Assembly: GCF_000577615.1 (NCBI RefSeq)
Contig: NZ_CBXX010000025.1
Coordinates: 1-64,000, forward strand
Source of the DNA: Herbaspirillum sp. RV1423
Lineage (GTDB): Bacteria; Pseudomonadota; Gammaproteobacteria; Burkholderiales; Burkholderiaceae_D
Direction: 5' to 3'
Length of the DNA: 64,000 nt
In this document: piece by piece, positions 10,736 through 19,780 of the stretch
Position numbering within the stretch: position 1 is the first letter of the stretch
How the letters are laid out: each line of letters starts with the position of its first letter
Notes under the pieces: generated by a model
What the model was told of the DNA's origin: nothing
The model's database searches: none
What the model saw: the letters and a program-made list of their open reading frames with translations, nothing else
Made by a program: the position numbers and the translations under genes

Positions 10736-11057
10736 TTTCGTTTGCGTCTGATCGCGCCCGTTATCCGGGCGGCTCTCAGCCGCATCTCCTTCGCGTTGAT
10801 TTCGCAAACCATCGACTCGCTATCCACTATGGCCGCTGTGCCGGTTTATGTCGCGCCTCTTGCCAGAGTGAGGTATTTTTCACGCCGAGAGTGTGCTCTT
10901 GTTGCTATAAAATAAGGTCATTGCAACTGGTCTTTCGCATCAGGAAAGATTCTCCACGTGAGAGAGTACTGCAAAAGGACCCCCCCGAGAAATCGAAAAT
11001 CTATTTGCGCCCCTTCGGGCCGGTACGCAAACGGTAAGGGGGAAGAGGGGGAACACT
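10736..11057. other. 322-bp intergenic region upstream of the trypsin-like protease
   Basis: No gene is seen. It contains an AT-rich TATAAAAT hexamer at about 10911-10918 that could be a -10 element, but no convincing -35 box at 17 bp. Purine-rich GGGGGAAGAGGGGG before the ATG at 11058 is the likely ribosome-binding region of the protease gene. Confidence 0.4.
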
Positions 11058-11798
11058 ATGAAAAAAATCCGGTTATCGCAGGGGCGTCATGCGCTTGCGG
11101 CTTGCGGTCTGTTGTATCTGTTGAGCGGATCGACCTCGTGCCCGGCAATCGAGAGCATCGAGGCCCAGGCCAGTGGCGTATTCTTGAATGCCGATGGCGA
11201 CGTGCTTACCGCCAGACACGCGGTTATCGGATGCCGTTCGCTATATGTGGTCAAGGATTCCAAAGTCGTGATGGCGACCTTGCGCGCCGTCAGCAATCAG
11301 GAAGATGTGGCGGTGTTGGCGACGGCGCTCAAACCTTTTCTGAATGCTGTGTTCCAGCGTGCGGAGTTGCCGCCGGATCGCAGCGTGGCGGTGTTTGCCG
11401 AAGCCTATCCACGACTGTCGCGCATGCCTGATCGCGCTCGCACATTGAGTAACGCAATTACGGTGCCGGAAGACGACGGCGAGCTTCAACTATTGTCGGG
11501 CGTGAAGCCCGGCGCCAGCGGCAGCGCGGTGCTCGGCGCCAGCGGTCTGGTGCTGGGAATTGTGGTGGAGCGGGTCGCCGGCTCGTCGTCAAGCGCCGGC
11601 ATGGCGCAGGTTCACGCGCACAATCCGATGAAAGCAGGTGGCGCGACCTTGGTGAGGGCGGTGTCTGCCGCCAACATCAAGCGCTTTTTGCGGGGCAACG
11701 GTATCGGCTTTACTGAAAGCGACGCTGCACAAATCAGCGCACAACAATCGCCCGCTGCACGCGCATTCACCTTGGGCGTCGGTGTCATTTGCGGGTAA
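11058..11798 (+). CDS. Secreted trypsin-like serine protease (S1-type fold)
   Basis: Encodes 246 aa with an N-terminal signal sequence (MKKIRLSQGRHALAACGLLYLL) that ends near STSC-PA. A serine-protease triad can be read in order: His54 in TARHAV, Asp83 in QEDVAVL and Ser154 in PGASGSAVLG. This matches small trypsin-like peptidases related to HtrA cores without a PDZ domain. The cysteine at residue 28 lies close to a lipobox position, but the -3 residue is Ser, so lipidation is doubtful. A purine-rich ribosome-binding region precedes the ATG. It is followed after about 50 bp by a TonB-like protein and a DegP-like protease, so the three probably form an envelope unit. The substrate is unknown; the adhesin upstream is a possible but unproven target. 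Confidence 0.8.
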   Translation: MKKIRLSQGRHALAACGLLYLLSGSTSCPAIESIEAQASGVFLNADGDVLTARHAVIGCRSLYVVKDSKVVMATLRAVSNQEDVAVLATALKPFLNAVFQRAELPPDRSVAVFAEAYPRLSRMPDRARTLSNAITVPEDDGELQLLSGVKPGASGSAVLGASGLVLGIVVERVAGSSSSAGMAQVHAHNPMKAGGATLVRAVSAANIKRFLRGNGIGFTESDAAQISAQQSPAARAFTLGVGVICG

Positions 11799-11850
11799 TT
11801 TTGCGCGGCTAAACTTAAGGCCTGACGTATTTTATTTCACGGAGACGGAC

Positions 11851-12351
11851 ATGCAAGAATTTTCGCAGGCTGAACGCAGATCTGCACCGGTGCACGCAAC
11901 GCGTTGGAGCAACATCCTGCAATGGCTCAAACGCATCGGCGCCGGCATCGGTATTGCTGCCGCGCTGGCGCCTGCCGAAGCTTTGCCTGCCCAGCCGATG
12001 CAAGCACCGCAACCGCCGCAGCATTGGATCAGCTATGCGCAACTCGCCAGCAATCAATTCGCGGCATGGCTCAGCGATCCGGCCGACGACGCCGTTGTGC
12101 GGCTGCATGGCTGGATGCAGGAACGCTTGCTGAAAGAAGGCCAGCCGCTGCCGCCACCGTTGGTGACGCGCGTATGGGTGGCGCCGTCGGGCCAGGTCGA
12201 GCGACTGGAGTTCGCGTCCTTGGGCAATGCGCAAGCCGATGATGACTTGCGCGCCTTGCTGACCACGCGTCCCTTGTCGGAACCGCCGCCGCCGGATATG
12301 CGCCAGCCGATGGTGTTGCAACTGATGCTGGATTTTCCGCAAAAACAATAG
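11851..12351 (+). CDS. TonB C-terminal-like periplasmic protein, 166 aa
   Basis: The start at ATG 11851 is chosen because CACGGAGACGGAC precedes it and it gives a short cytoplasmic N-terminus, then one membrane segment (about residues 28-46, IGAGIGIAAALAPAEAL). A proline-rich linker (PMQAPQPPQ) leads to a ~85-residue C-terminal domain with the pattern of TonB/TolA C-termini (VTRVWVAPSGQVERLEF..., PMVLQLMLDF). TonB-like proteins span the periplasm and hand energy from ExbB/ExbD to outer-membrane receptors. No exbB or exbD lies nearby, so it may be a solo variant or have another envelope role. It sits between two extracytoplasmic serine proteases in the same orientation. Confidence 0.65.
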   Translation: MQEFSQAERRSAPVHATRWSNILQWLKRIGAGIGIAAALAPAEALPAQPMQAPQPPQHWISYAQLASNQFAAWLSDPADDAVVRLHGWMQERLLKEGQPLPPPLVTRVWVAPSGQVERLEFASLGNAQADDDLRALLTTRPLSEPPPPDMRQPMVLQLMLDFPQKQ

Positions 12352-12404
12352 ACCAAGATCGCAGCATGCCGCGTCTTCATCCTTTTTTCGTGCATCGTTT
12401 CCGC

Positions 12405-13832
12405 ATGACTATGTTCTCCTCACGGTTGTCGCCGTTATTGCGGGCGACATGCCTGCTGGCGGTCATTGCAGCAAACTTGGCGCATGCCCAGACCGGCGCG
12501 GCGGATTCCAACACCATGCTGCCGAAAGCATCCGGTACCGTCGCGCTGAAGCCGGGGCCTGATTTCACACGGCTCGTCAAAGCCTCCGGCGGTGCGGTGG
12601 TCAATATCGGTGTAGCGCGCGAGGCGGTTTTGCATCGCCAGGGAAATATGTTGCGGCAGGACCGTGTTGACGAAAGCACGCTTGGATCGGGATTCATCGT
12701 CGGCGCCGACGGTTATATCCTGACCAATGCGCATGTGGTCGCGCGCGGCACCGAGATCAGCGTCAAGCTCAGCGATCGGCGCGAATTCAAGGCGCGACTG
12801 CTGGGCCTTGACCCTATCGCCGACGTTGCCTTACTGAAGATCGATGCCGCCGGCCTGCCGGTGATCAAGATCGGCGACCCGGCGCGTATCGAAGTCGGGG
12901 AATGGGTGCTCGCCATCGGTGCGCCGTACGGCTTCAGCAACTCGGTCACGGCAGGCATCGTCAGCGCCAAGGGCCGCACCTTGCCCGGGGCCGACTATAT
13001 GCCTTTTCTCCAGACCGACGTGCCGATCAATCCGGGCAACTCCGGCGGCCCCTTGTTTAACATGCGCGGCGAAGTCATCGGCATTAACTCTCGCATCTAT
13101 AGCAATAGCGGTGGGTATCAGGGCTTATCGTTCGCCATCCCCATCGATGTGGCGATGCGGATCAAGAATCAATTGCAAACCAAAGGAGTGGTAACGCGTG
13201 GACGCATCGGCGTCGCCGTGCAGGAAGTCAGCCAGGCGCTGGCGCAATCCTTCGGTTTGCCCAAGCCGGTCGGCGCGTTGGTCAGTTATGTCGAGCCGCG
13301 CGGCGCCGCCGATCGTGCGGGATTGCAGCCGGGCGACGTGATCTTGCGCGTTGACCGGCAGGATGTGATTCAGTCGGCCGACGCGCTGATCTATATCGCT
13401 GACCGGACGCCGGGTCAGCGCGTCGCCGTGCAAATCTGGCGCAACCGCGCTGCAAAGGAACTCGATATGTCGGTCGACGCTTTCGAAGCGCGCGCGCCGG
13501 TCGCGGCAAAACCTTCCGAACCGGCGGCTCCGCTAGGTATGGTTGTGCGTCCGCTGCTTGAGCAGGAGCGGGTAGTCTTGCGGATCGAAAACGGTTTGCT
13601 TGTGGAGCGGGTCAATCTCGCCGCTGCGCGCAGCGGAGTCAAGGCGGGAGACATTATTCTTGCCTTGAACGGTCAGCCGATCTCCAGCGTGGAGTCGTTG
13701 CAGGAAGGCATTCGCGTTGCGAATGGTGCTGCCGCGTTGCTGATTCAGCGTGGATCGGCACGGCTGTTTGTTCCCGTTGAATTGCCGAAACGTGAATCGG
13801 AAGAGGCGGTGGACGGAGCAAGCGTTCCGTGA
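12405..13832 (+). CDS. HtrA/DegP-family periplasmic serine protease
   Basis: The product (475 aa from ATG 12405; starts at 12366 or 12411 are also possible, none with a strong ribosome-binding site) carries a signal peptide ending LAHA-Q. A chymotrypsin-like domain follows with the full triad: His110 in LTNAHVV, Asp140 in DPIADVALL and Ser213 in NPGNSGGPL. Two PDZ-like domains follow at about residues 255-345 (GRIGVAVQEV...GLQPGDVILRVDR) and 390-470 (VNLAAARSGVKAGDIILALNG). This is the architecture of DegP/DegQ/MucD proteases, which degrade or refold misfolded envelope proteins. It lies directly after the TonB-like gene and converges with the PLP lyase gene. Confidence 0.9.
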   Translation: MTMFSSRLSPLLRATCLLAVIAANLAHAQTGAADSNTMLPKASGTVALKPGPDFTRLVKASGGAVVNIGVAREAVLHRQGNMLRQDRVDESTLGSGFIVGADGYILTNAHVVARGTEISVKLSDRREFKARLLGLDPIADVALLKIDAAGLPVIKIGDPARIEVGEWVLAIGAPYGFSNSVTAGIVSAKGRTLPGADYMPFLQTDVPINPGNSGGPLFNMRGEVIGINSRIYSNSGGYQGLSFAIPIDVAMRIKNQLQTKGVVTRGRIGVAVQEVSQALAQSFGLPKPVGALVSYVEPRGAADRAGLQPGDVILRVDRQDVIQSADALIYIADRTPGQRVAVQIWRNRAAKELDMSVDAFEARAPVAAKPSEPAAPLGMVVRPLLEQERVVLRIENGLLVERVNLAAARSGVKAGDIILALNGQPISSVESLQEGIRVANGAAALLIQRGSARLFVPVELPKRESEEAVDGASVP

Positions 13833-13867
13833 CGAAACCGGGTATGTGTTGGCGGCGAGAGCAAGAT

Positions 13868-13889
13868 GGCGGGTGTACTTATTCCCGCC
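13868..13889. terminator. Small hairpin between convergent htrA-like and PLP-lyase genes
   Basis: GGCGGG and CCCGCC form a 6-bp GC stem around a 10-nt loop between the two convergent stop codons. There is no long T-run on either strand, so termination is only suggested by position. Confidence 0.35.
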
Positions 13890-15076
13890 TATCCGCACGC
13901 CGCAAAAGCTTGCTCCAGATCGGCGATCAGGTCTTCCGGATCTTCCAGTCCGATATGCAGGCGAACGATGGGATTGGCTTGCGACCAATCGGTGACGGTG
14001 CGTGTCGTGACCAGATTGGAAATCGTTGCAAGGCTTTCGAAACCGCCCCAGGATGCGCCAATACCGAACAAGGCGAGTTGATTGACGAAGCGTGCCGCCA
14101 TAGGTGCGTCGTTACGGGCGAATTCGAACGACACCAGGCCGTTGGTGCCCTTGCAGTCGCGTTGCCAGATGGCGTGGCCAGGGTGATCCGGCAACGCCGG
14201 GCTGAATACCCGTGCTACTTCCGTTCTCTGTCGCAGCCAATGCGTGATCTTCAAGGCATGCTGCTCGTGCAGCGCCAGTCTGGCCGCAAGCGTACGGGTG
14301 CCGCGCAGCACCAGATAGGCATCGTCGGGACTGACGTTCATGCCGAAGGTGTCGGTCATGCGCGCCAGCGGCATCCATGCTTTCTCGGTGGTCGTGACGG
14401 TACCCATCATGACGTCAGAGTGACCGCTCAGGTATTTGGTGGCGGCCATGACGGAGACATCGGCGCCCAAGGTCAGCGGCCGGTATTGCAAGCCTGAGCC
14501 CCAGGTATTGTCCGCCACCAGCAGCCAGTCATTGGCGCGCGCCAGTGTGGACAGTGCCGGCAGATCGCACAATTCATAGACCAGCGAGCCCGGGCATTCG
14601 ACATACAGCATCTTCGTATTCGGTCTGGCATGTTGCGCCACATCGCGGCCATCGGCATTGAAGAAGGAGACTTCGATGCCGAACTGTTGCATGAAGGTTT
14701 CGGAAAAATTGCGCACCGGCTGATAGACGCAATCGGCAATCAGGACGTGATCGCCGGGTTTCAGATAGGTCGTAAAGACCATGGCGATGGCGGCCAGGCC
14801 GGTCGGAAACAGCTTGGTTCGGAAACCTCCTTCCAGATCCGCGACCACGTCTTCCAATGCAAAACCGGTCGGATTGCCGCGCGCGCCGTAGGTGAACAGG
14901 CGTTCCTCGTGGCGTCGTGCGCGCATGTCGGTCAATTCTTCGACCGTGTCGAACAGGACTGTGGAGGCGCGTACCACCGGCGGGTTTACCGCTTTGCCGC
15001 CGCGATATGCCGGAGCGCCGGCGCCTTTCAGAATACGTGTCTGAGGTCGGAGTGTGGGAGGCAGTGGTTTGGACAT
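13889..15076 (-). CDS. metC: Cystathionine beta-lyase-type PLP enzyme (MetC-like)
   Basis: Encodes 395 aa of the Cys/Met-metabolism PLP-dependent (fold type I) family. Diagnostic residues are Tyr63 and the phosphate-binding region in FTYGARGNPT, Asp189 in LLVADNTWGSG, and the Schiff-base Lys214 in ATKYLSGHSDVMMG. The family splits cystathionine to homocysteine, pyruvate and ammonia, and several members also desulfurate cysteine or cystine. The ATG at 15076 (MSKPLPPTLRP) is preferred over an upstream TTG because GAGAAAG precedes it. It is the last gene of a minus-strand run with a four-domain rhodanese, a cysteine dioxygenase and an amino-acid importer, so a role in cysteine or cystine breakdown is as likely as methionine synthesis. 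The exact substrate cannot be told from sequence. Confidence 0.85.
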   Translation of the reverse strand: MSKPLPPTLRPQTRILKGAGAPAYRGGKAVNPPVVRASTVLFDTVEELTDMRARRHEERLFTYGARGNPTGFALEDVVADLEGGFRTKLFPTGLAAIAMVFTTYLKPGDHVLIADCVYQPVRNFSETFMQQFGIEVSFFNADGRDVAQHARPNTKMLYVECPGSLVYELCDLPALSTLARANDWLLVADNTWGSGLQYRPLTLGADVSVMAATKYLSGHSDVMMGTVTTTEKAWMPLARMTDTFGMNVSPDDAYLVLRGTRTLAARLALHEQHALKITHWLRQRTEVARVFSPALPDHPGHAIWQRDCKGTNGLVSFEFARNDAPMAARFVNQLALFGIGASWGGFESLATISNLVTTRTVTDWSQANPIVRLHIGLEDPEDLIADLEQAFAACG

Positions 15077-15133
15077 CTTTTGCTTTCTCAATCGAAGTGG
15101 GGCGCCGCAGGCGGTAGGAGCAGCGATATGTTT

Positions 15134-16717
15134 TCAGTCCAGTTTGAAGCCGTCCAGTTCGCGCTGATCGAGTTGGGCCAGCAGGCCGGTTTCCCATTGC
15201 AGATATTGGCGCGCGGCGGCTTTGTTGCCGTCATGGCGATCATGAACGAAGAACAGATAGTCAATGCAATCGGCGTCGGCTGGTTGTGTCGGGGTGCTTT
15301 CGATTGGCAGTTGCGCCGCAGTCCATGCTTTCATGCCGCCTTCCAGTTGCAATAGGTCCACCTGAGGTGCACTGCCGGCAGCGCGCCATTCGGCGGCAAC
15401 CAGCGCGGCTACGCCGTCTTCGTCGCTGATCAGCACGACACGCTCGCAGGTGCCGGCAAATGTCTCCAGCGCCGGCAGACGTGAGCGGATGCCCCAACTG
15501 GCGCCAGCGATATGTGCCTTGCGATAAGACATGCTGTGACGGACATCCATCACGCGCATGGTCGATGTCTGCAGTCCTGCCGCCACTTGCGCGACGCTGA
15601 CGGTTTTCAGCGCCGGAAGTGTTATTCCAGCAGGCGCCGGCATCGATAAACCGCTACGCAAACCGTCTTTGAGCACGACGGCATTGTGTCCCAATTGCTT
15701 GAGCCAGCTCGCCACGACCGGCGCACGGATGCCGTCGTCATCGAATACGACGATGCGGGCATGGCGCACGCCGACATACAGATCGGTTGCCTGAATCAGT
15801 TGGCCGCCGGGTGCGTGTTGTGCTCTCGGCAGACTGCCTGCGGCGAATTCGTCAGGCGTACGGACGTCGCACAGAAATACCGAACTGGCGCCTTCGGCAA
15901 GCCATGTCGCCACTTCGTCGGCATCCACCGTCGCCACCGCATACTGTTCGGCGACGCTGGCGCTGGCGATGCGGGCGCGTTCTTTTGCCGCGTCGGACAC
16001 ATTGTCGGGATAGCGGCGTCGACTGCCGTGTTCCAGTTCAAAATCTTCCAGATACCAGCCTTGCGTGCCGTTTTCCAGCGCGAGAACAGGATTGGGCAGG
16101 CCCAGATTGATGAGCGTTTGTGCACCGATGATGCTGCGTGTGCGACCGGCGCAATTGACCACGATCGTGGTGTCGGGGCTGTCGATCATGTCGTGTACGC
16201 GATAGCTGAGTTCACCGTTGGGACAGCAGATCGAACCGGGAATGGTCATCTTCTGATATTCGGAGAACGGGCGGCCATCCAGCACCAGCACATTGTCGCC
16301 CCGGCGCAGCATGTCGAACAGAACCGGTGCGCTGACCGAGGGCGTATGCCGTGCATGCTCGACCAGTTCACCGAATGTCTTGGACGGCACATGCACGCCG
16401 GCAAACACCGGATAGCCGGCGGCTTGCCAGGCGCGTGTGCCGCCTGCGAGCACATGTACGTCGCTGTAGCCGATCTCGGTCAGGCGCGCTGCTGCCCGCA
16501 GTGCGACGCTTTGATCTTCGTCGTATACCACCAGCCGCACCGAGGTGCGCGGCGCCAGTCGCGGAGCATCCAGCTCCAGCCGGCTATAAGGCACGGGGAT
16601 GCCATAGAACAAATGGGACTCGCCGTATTGACCTTGTTCGCGCACATCAAACAGGGCGATTTCGGCACCGTCATGCAACCAGTTTTTGAGCGTATTGGGA
16701 TCGACAAGTTTATACAT
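15134..16717 (-). CDS. Four-domain rhodanese-like sulfurtransferase
   Basis: Encodes 527 aa comprising four rhodanese modules in tandem (about residues 1-105, 125-235, 275-375 and 385-505), each with the ALFDVREQGQY / VLDGRPFSEY / FLCDVRTPDEF / RVMDVRHSMSY entry motif. Only the second keeps the active-site cysteine (Cys189 in VVNCAGRTRS, a classical CxGRTR-type loop). At the same place the other three have aspartate (VVYDEDQS, VVFDDDGI, VLISDEDG) and should be catalytically dead. Active rhodaneses move sulfane sulfur from thiosulfate or persulfide donors to thiol acceptors. The ATG at 16717 (MYKLVDPNTL) fits the domain start. It lies between the cysteine dioxygenase and PLP-lyase genes, suggesting it handles sulfur released from cysteine. 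Confidence 0.88.
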   Translation of the reverse strand: MYKLVDPNTLKNWLHDGAEIALFDVREQGQYGESHLFYGIPVPYSRLELDAPRLAPRTSVRLVVYDEDQSVALRAAARLTEIGYSDVHVLAGGTRAWQAAGYPVFAGVHVPSKTFGELVEHARHTPSVSAPVLFDMLRRGDNVLVLDGRPFSEYQKMTIPGSICCPNGELSYRVHDMIDSPDTTIVVNCAGRTRSIIGAQTLINLGLPNPVLALENGTQGWYLEDFELEHGSRRRYPDNVSDAAKERARIASASVAEQYAVATVDADEVATWLAEGASSVFLCDVRTPDEFAAGSLPRAQHAPGGQLIQATDLYVGVRHARIVVFDDDGIRAPVVASWLKQLGHNAVVLKDGLRSGLSMPAPAGITLPALKTVSVAQVAAGLQTSTMRVMDVRHSMSYRKAHIAGASWGIRSRLPALETFAGTCERVVLISDEDGVAALVAAEWRAAGSAPQVDLLQLEGGMKAWTAAQLPIESTPTQPADADCIDYLFFVHDRHDGNKAAARQYLQWETGLLAQLDQRELDGFKLD

Positions 16718-16784
16718 AAAAATAGCTTGGAAAGTGAGTTCGTGATTCAGGGTGCGCACGGAAAATGCAGCATGAAAGCGCGGT

Positions 16785-17369
16785 TCAGCGGCGTGTCTGC
16801 ACGCCGATGGCCATGGTTTGATAGCGGCCGGTGTCCAGATCGAAGGCGATCCGCTCGGTCAGCGTTTCCAGCGCGCGCCCGTACATATGCAGATGACGGA
16901 TGGCGGTGTCGCCCATGATTTTGACCGCGTGGATATCGTCAGGCAGCAGGGCGATACCGTGCCCCGGGCCGACGACCACGGTATCGTCCAATTCCAGCGT
17001 GCCCACGCCTGCCGTCTTGCCGTCGTCCGTGCGGCGATAGACGTAATTGTGTTCGACACCCTCGACCGCGGCGATACAGGCCCAGGTGGTGTGGTTGTGC
17101 GGCACGATGCGTTTGCCGGGCAGCATCACGTTCAGATACAGGGCATAGGAATGATCCGGATCTTCGTGAATCATGTATCGGGCCTGCAATTCCCCATCGG
17201 CCGGTGCGGCGAACTTGTCGGCTGACCACATATGCGTTTGCGCGGCGAGCGCTTCAACCGCGTTCAGCACCTTGGCCAACGAAGCACGTGTGGTGCCTTC
17301 GGCGGCAATGGTTTGTTTGATTTGCGCGATGGCGGCGTCGACGGTGAGTTCTTGCTGTGATGGATTCAT
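16785..17369 (-). CDS. Cysteine dioxygenase-type cupin
   Basis: Encodes 194 aa of the type I cysteine dioxygenase family. The ferrous-iron triad is visible as His91 and His93 in [16 protein letters not shown] and His147 in PDDIHAVKI, on a cupin beta-barrel; the EHNYVYRR segment after the first motif is also family-typical. The enzyme adds O2 to the thiol of L-cysteine (or a related thiol such as 3-mercaptopropionate) to give the sulfinate. Its place between an ABC importer and a rhodanese/PLP lyase supports a thiol amino-acid catabolic role. The start ATG at 17369 gives the usual ~190-200 aa length. Cysteine versus mercaptopropionate preference is not resolved here. Confidence 0.88.
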   Translation of the reverse strand: MNPSQQELTVDAAIAQIKQTIAAEGTTRASLAKVLNAVEALAAQTHMWSADKFAAPADGELQARYMIHEDPDHSYALYLNVMLPGKRIVPHNHTTWACIAAVEGVEHNYVYRRTDDGKTAGVGTLELDDTVVVGPGHGIALLPDDIHAVKIMGDTAIRHLHMYGRALETLTERIAFDLDTGRYQTMAIGVQTRR

Positions 17370-17462
17370 TGTTGGTCTCTCGATTTATCAGAAGGGTGAA
17401 ATTAAATGGGAAAGGTGAATATCCTGCTTCTACGGTGGAGCGATCTTGTCAGTTGCGCGTGA

Positions 17463-18221
17463 TCAAGCGGCCAGCGGCGACACCGCGCGGTCATGCGGGC
17501 GCACCACATCCTGCAAGAACTTGCGTGCACGCGGATGTGTCGGATTACTGAAGAACTGATCCGGCGGCGCGTCTTCAAGCAGTTCGCCGTTGTCCATGAA
17601 CCAGACCCGGCTGGAAACTTCGCGTGCAAAACCCATTTCATGCGACACGATGATCATCGTCATGCCGTCGCGCGCCAGAGACTGCATGACCTGCAATACC
17701 TCCGACACCATTTCCGGGTCCAGCGCGCTGGTTGGTTCGTCAAACAGCATCAGCGCCGGTTGCATCGCCAACGCGCGGGCAATCGCGACGCGCTGTTGTT
17801 GGCCGCCTGAGAGATTCGCAGGCATGGCGTCAATCTTCTTTTCCAGGCCGACTTTCTTCAGCAATTCCAAGGCGCGGGCATTGGCTTCATCGCGACTGAT
17901 GCCCAATACTTTCACCGGGCCCAGCGTGAGATTGTTGCGCACCGACATGTTCTGAAACAGATTGAAACTCTGGAACACGAAGCCGACGCGTGCCCGCAAT
18001 TTATTGACATCCACGTTGCGGGCGTAGATGTCTTTGTCTTCGAACAGAATGCGCCCGCCCTGGATCGCTTCCAGCCGCGTCAACGTGCGGATCAGCGTCG
18101 ACTTGCCGGAGCCGGAAGGGCCGCAGACAACGACTACTTCCCCTTTTTTTATCTCGACATCGACGCCCTTTAGAGCGTGATAGTCGTCATACCATTTATC
18201 GATTTTCTGCAGCTTCAACAT
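17463..18221 (-). CDS. Polar amino-acid ABC transporter, ATP-binding protein
   Basis: Encodes 252 aa starting at ATG 18221 ([19 protein letters not shown]), which has a strong GAGGAG ribosome-binding site 6-7 nt upstream; longer upstream readings are not needed. Walker A is GPSGSGKST, the signature is LSGGQQQR, Walker B is [13 protein letters not shown], and the switch His is in [10 protein letters not shown]. This is the GlnQ/HisP/ArtP/TcyC type. It forms an operon with the two permeases and binding protein upstream and is followed by the cysteine dioxygenase gene, pointing to cysteine, cystine or another sulfur amino acid as the cargo. Confidence 0.92.
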   Translation of the reverse strand: MLKLQKIDKWYDDYHALKGVDVEIKKGEVVVVCGPSGSGKSTLIRTLTRLEAIQGGRILFEDKDIYARNVDVNKLRARVGFVFQSFNLFQNMSVRNNLTLGPVKVLGISRDEANARALELLKKVGLEKKIDAMPANLSGGQQQRVAIARALAMQPALMLFDEPTSALDPEMVSEVLQVMQSLARDGMTMIIVSHEMGFAREVSSRVWFMDNGELLEDAPPDQFFSNPTHPRARKFLQDVVRPHDRAVSPLAA

Positions 18222-18280
18222 GAACAGCTCCTCGTAGATTGATACTGTCAATTCAGATATTGAATTCAAAAGACGCAACG

Positions 18281-18973
18281 TCAAGCCATGCCGCGGGTCG
18301 TCCTTGCAATGCGGCGCTCCAGCAGACCGGCAAAGCGTGAGATGAAAAAGCACAGCACGAAATAGAAACCGGCCAGCACCAGATAACACTCCAGCGGTTT
18401 GGTCAGCGTCATGGTATTGACCTGGGCGGCGGAGTAAGTCAGTTCCGGTACGCCGATCACGTAGGCCAGGGATGTCGCCTTGATGGTCGATACGAACTGA
18501 TTGACGATGGAAGGAATCATGTTGGCCAGCGCTTGCGGCAGCAATACGAAGCGCATGCTTTGCAGCCAGGTCAGCCCGGTCGAGCGAGCAGCCTCGTTTT
18601 GTCCTCTCGGCAGACCTTCCAGACCGGCGCGCACTACCTGTGCGAGGAAGGCGCTTTCATAAACCACGATTGCGCACACGACGGTGGTGAATCCGGAGAC
18701 CTCGGCGCCAACGATCAGCGGCACGCAGAAATAAGCCCAGAAAATGATCAGCAGCAAAGGGATGCCGCGTATCACTCGCGTCCACCATTGCGCTGCGAAG
18801 CGCAGCCAGGCGAACGAGGACAGATGCGCCAGCCCGATCAGGATCGCAATCGGGAAAGACAGTCCAAGCCCGAGCACGGACAGGATCAGCGTCATTGCCA
18901 ACCCGCCCAGGGGGCCGTTGGGATAGGCTCCGATCAGAAACAGCGGCAGATAGTTTTGTAGAATTTCCAGCAT
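18281..18973 (-). CDS. Polar amino-acid ABC transporter permease (second subunit)
   Basis: A 230-aa inner-membrane protein of the HisM/GltK family with about five membrane segments. The EAA cytoplasmic loop that docks the ATPase is visible as [34 protein letters not shown]-like sequence around residues 130-165. It lies only 3 bp after the first permease and 59 bp before the ATPase gene, so the subunits are surely co-transcribed. Confidence 0.92.
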   Translation of the reverse strand: MLEILQNYLPLFLIGAYPNGPLGGLAMTLILSVLGLGLSFPIAILIGLAHLSSFAWLRFAAQWWTRVIRGIPLLLIIFWAYFCVPLIVGAEVSGFTTVVCAIVVYESAFLAQVVRAGLEGLPRGQNEAARSTGLTWLQSMRFVLLPQALANMIPSIVNQFVSTIKATSLAYVIGVPELTYSAAQVNTMTLTKPLECYLVLAGFYFVLCFFISRFAGLLERRIARTTRGMA

Positions 18974-18976
18974 CGC

Positions 18977-19663
18977 TCAAGCCTTCTTGATTTTTTGCTT
19001 GCTGAAATGATCAGCCATCAGCATCAGGGAAATCGTGCCGATCAGATACAGCACGGTAGCCACCAGGAACACGTCGAACGTGCGGAAGGTGGCGTTGTCG
19101 ATCTGCTTGGTGCGAAACAGCAGTTCGTGTACGCCGATGGCCATTGCCAGGCTGCTGTTCTTGAACAGGATCAGCGTCTGGTTGAGCAGCGAAGGAATGG
19201 CGATCCGTATTGCTTGCGGCAAGATGATGTAACGATAGCGTTGGAAAAAATTCAGGCCGATCGAGCAGGCTGCTTCTTCCTGGGTGCGCGGGATGGCGCG
19301 CAGGCCGGAACGCAGATCCTCGGAAATAAAGGCTGCGGAATTCATCGCCAGCGCAATCACCGCGAAGATGAATTCGGTATTGCCGCTGTTGACCATGATG
19401 CGCAGCGGTGCGGGCAAGGCTTGCGGTATGCCGAAATACCAGATCAGGATTTGGACAAGAATGGGGACGTTGCGGTGATACTCGACAAAGCCGACGACCA
19501 GCAGCTTGAGCACCCTGATGCCTGAGGAGCGCATGATGACCAGCATCACGCCCGTCGCCAGCGCCAGCAAGGCGGACACCGCGAACAACTGCAGCGTCGT
19601 CAGGATGCCGTCCCGGAGCAGGCCGAGGTAACCGTCTTCGGCCAGGAAGGATAAATCAAACAT
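18977..19663 (-). CDS. Polar amino-acid ABC transporter permease (first subunit)
   Basis: A 228-aa inner-membrane protein of the HisQ/GltJ family with about five membrane segments and the EAA loop (EEAACSIGLNFFQRYRYIILPQA) near residues 130-155. It pairs with the second permease to form the heterodimeric channel of a type I importer. A stem-loop separates it from the upstream binding-protein gene, which would allow unequal expression. Confidence 0.92.
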   Translation of the reverse strand: MFDLSFLAEDGYLGLLRDGILTTLQLFAVSALLALATGVMLVIMRSSGIRVLKLLVVGFVEYHRNVPILVQILIWYFGIPQALPAPLRIMVNSGNTEFIFAVIALAMNSAAFISEDLRSGLRAIPRTQEEAACSIGLNFFQRYRYIILPQAIRIAIPSLLNQTLILFKNSSLAMAIGVHELLFRTKQIDNATFRTFDVFLVATVLYLIGTISLMLMADHFSKQKIKKA

Positions 19664-19733
19664 GGTGAGGATTTCCTGCGAAATGTGATTGCAATCGTTA
19701 CATATCGATCGTGTCAGCCGCTGATATCAACCG

Positions 19734-19756
19734 GCTGATCCCCGAAGGAGATCAGC
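19734..19756 (-). other. Intercistronic stem-loop between binding protein and permease genes
   Basis: GCTGATC and GATCAGC form a perfect 7-bp stem around a 9-nt loop 25 bp after the binding-protein stop codon. In many ABC operons such a structure protects the binding-protein mRNA and lowers permease expression; that role here is inferred from position only. Confidence 0.5.
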
Positions 19757-19780
19757 AACTGCCAACCGATTGCATCGCAT

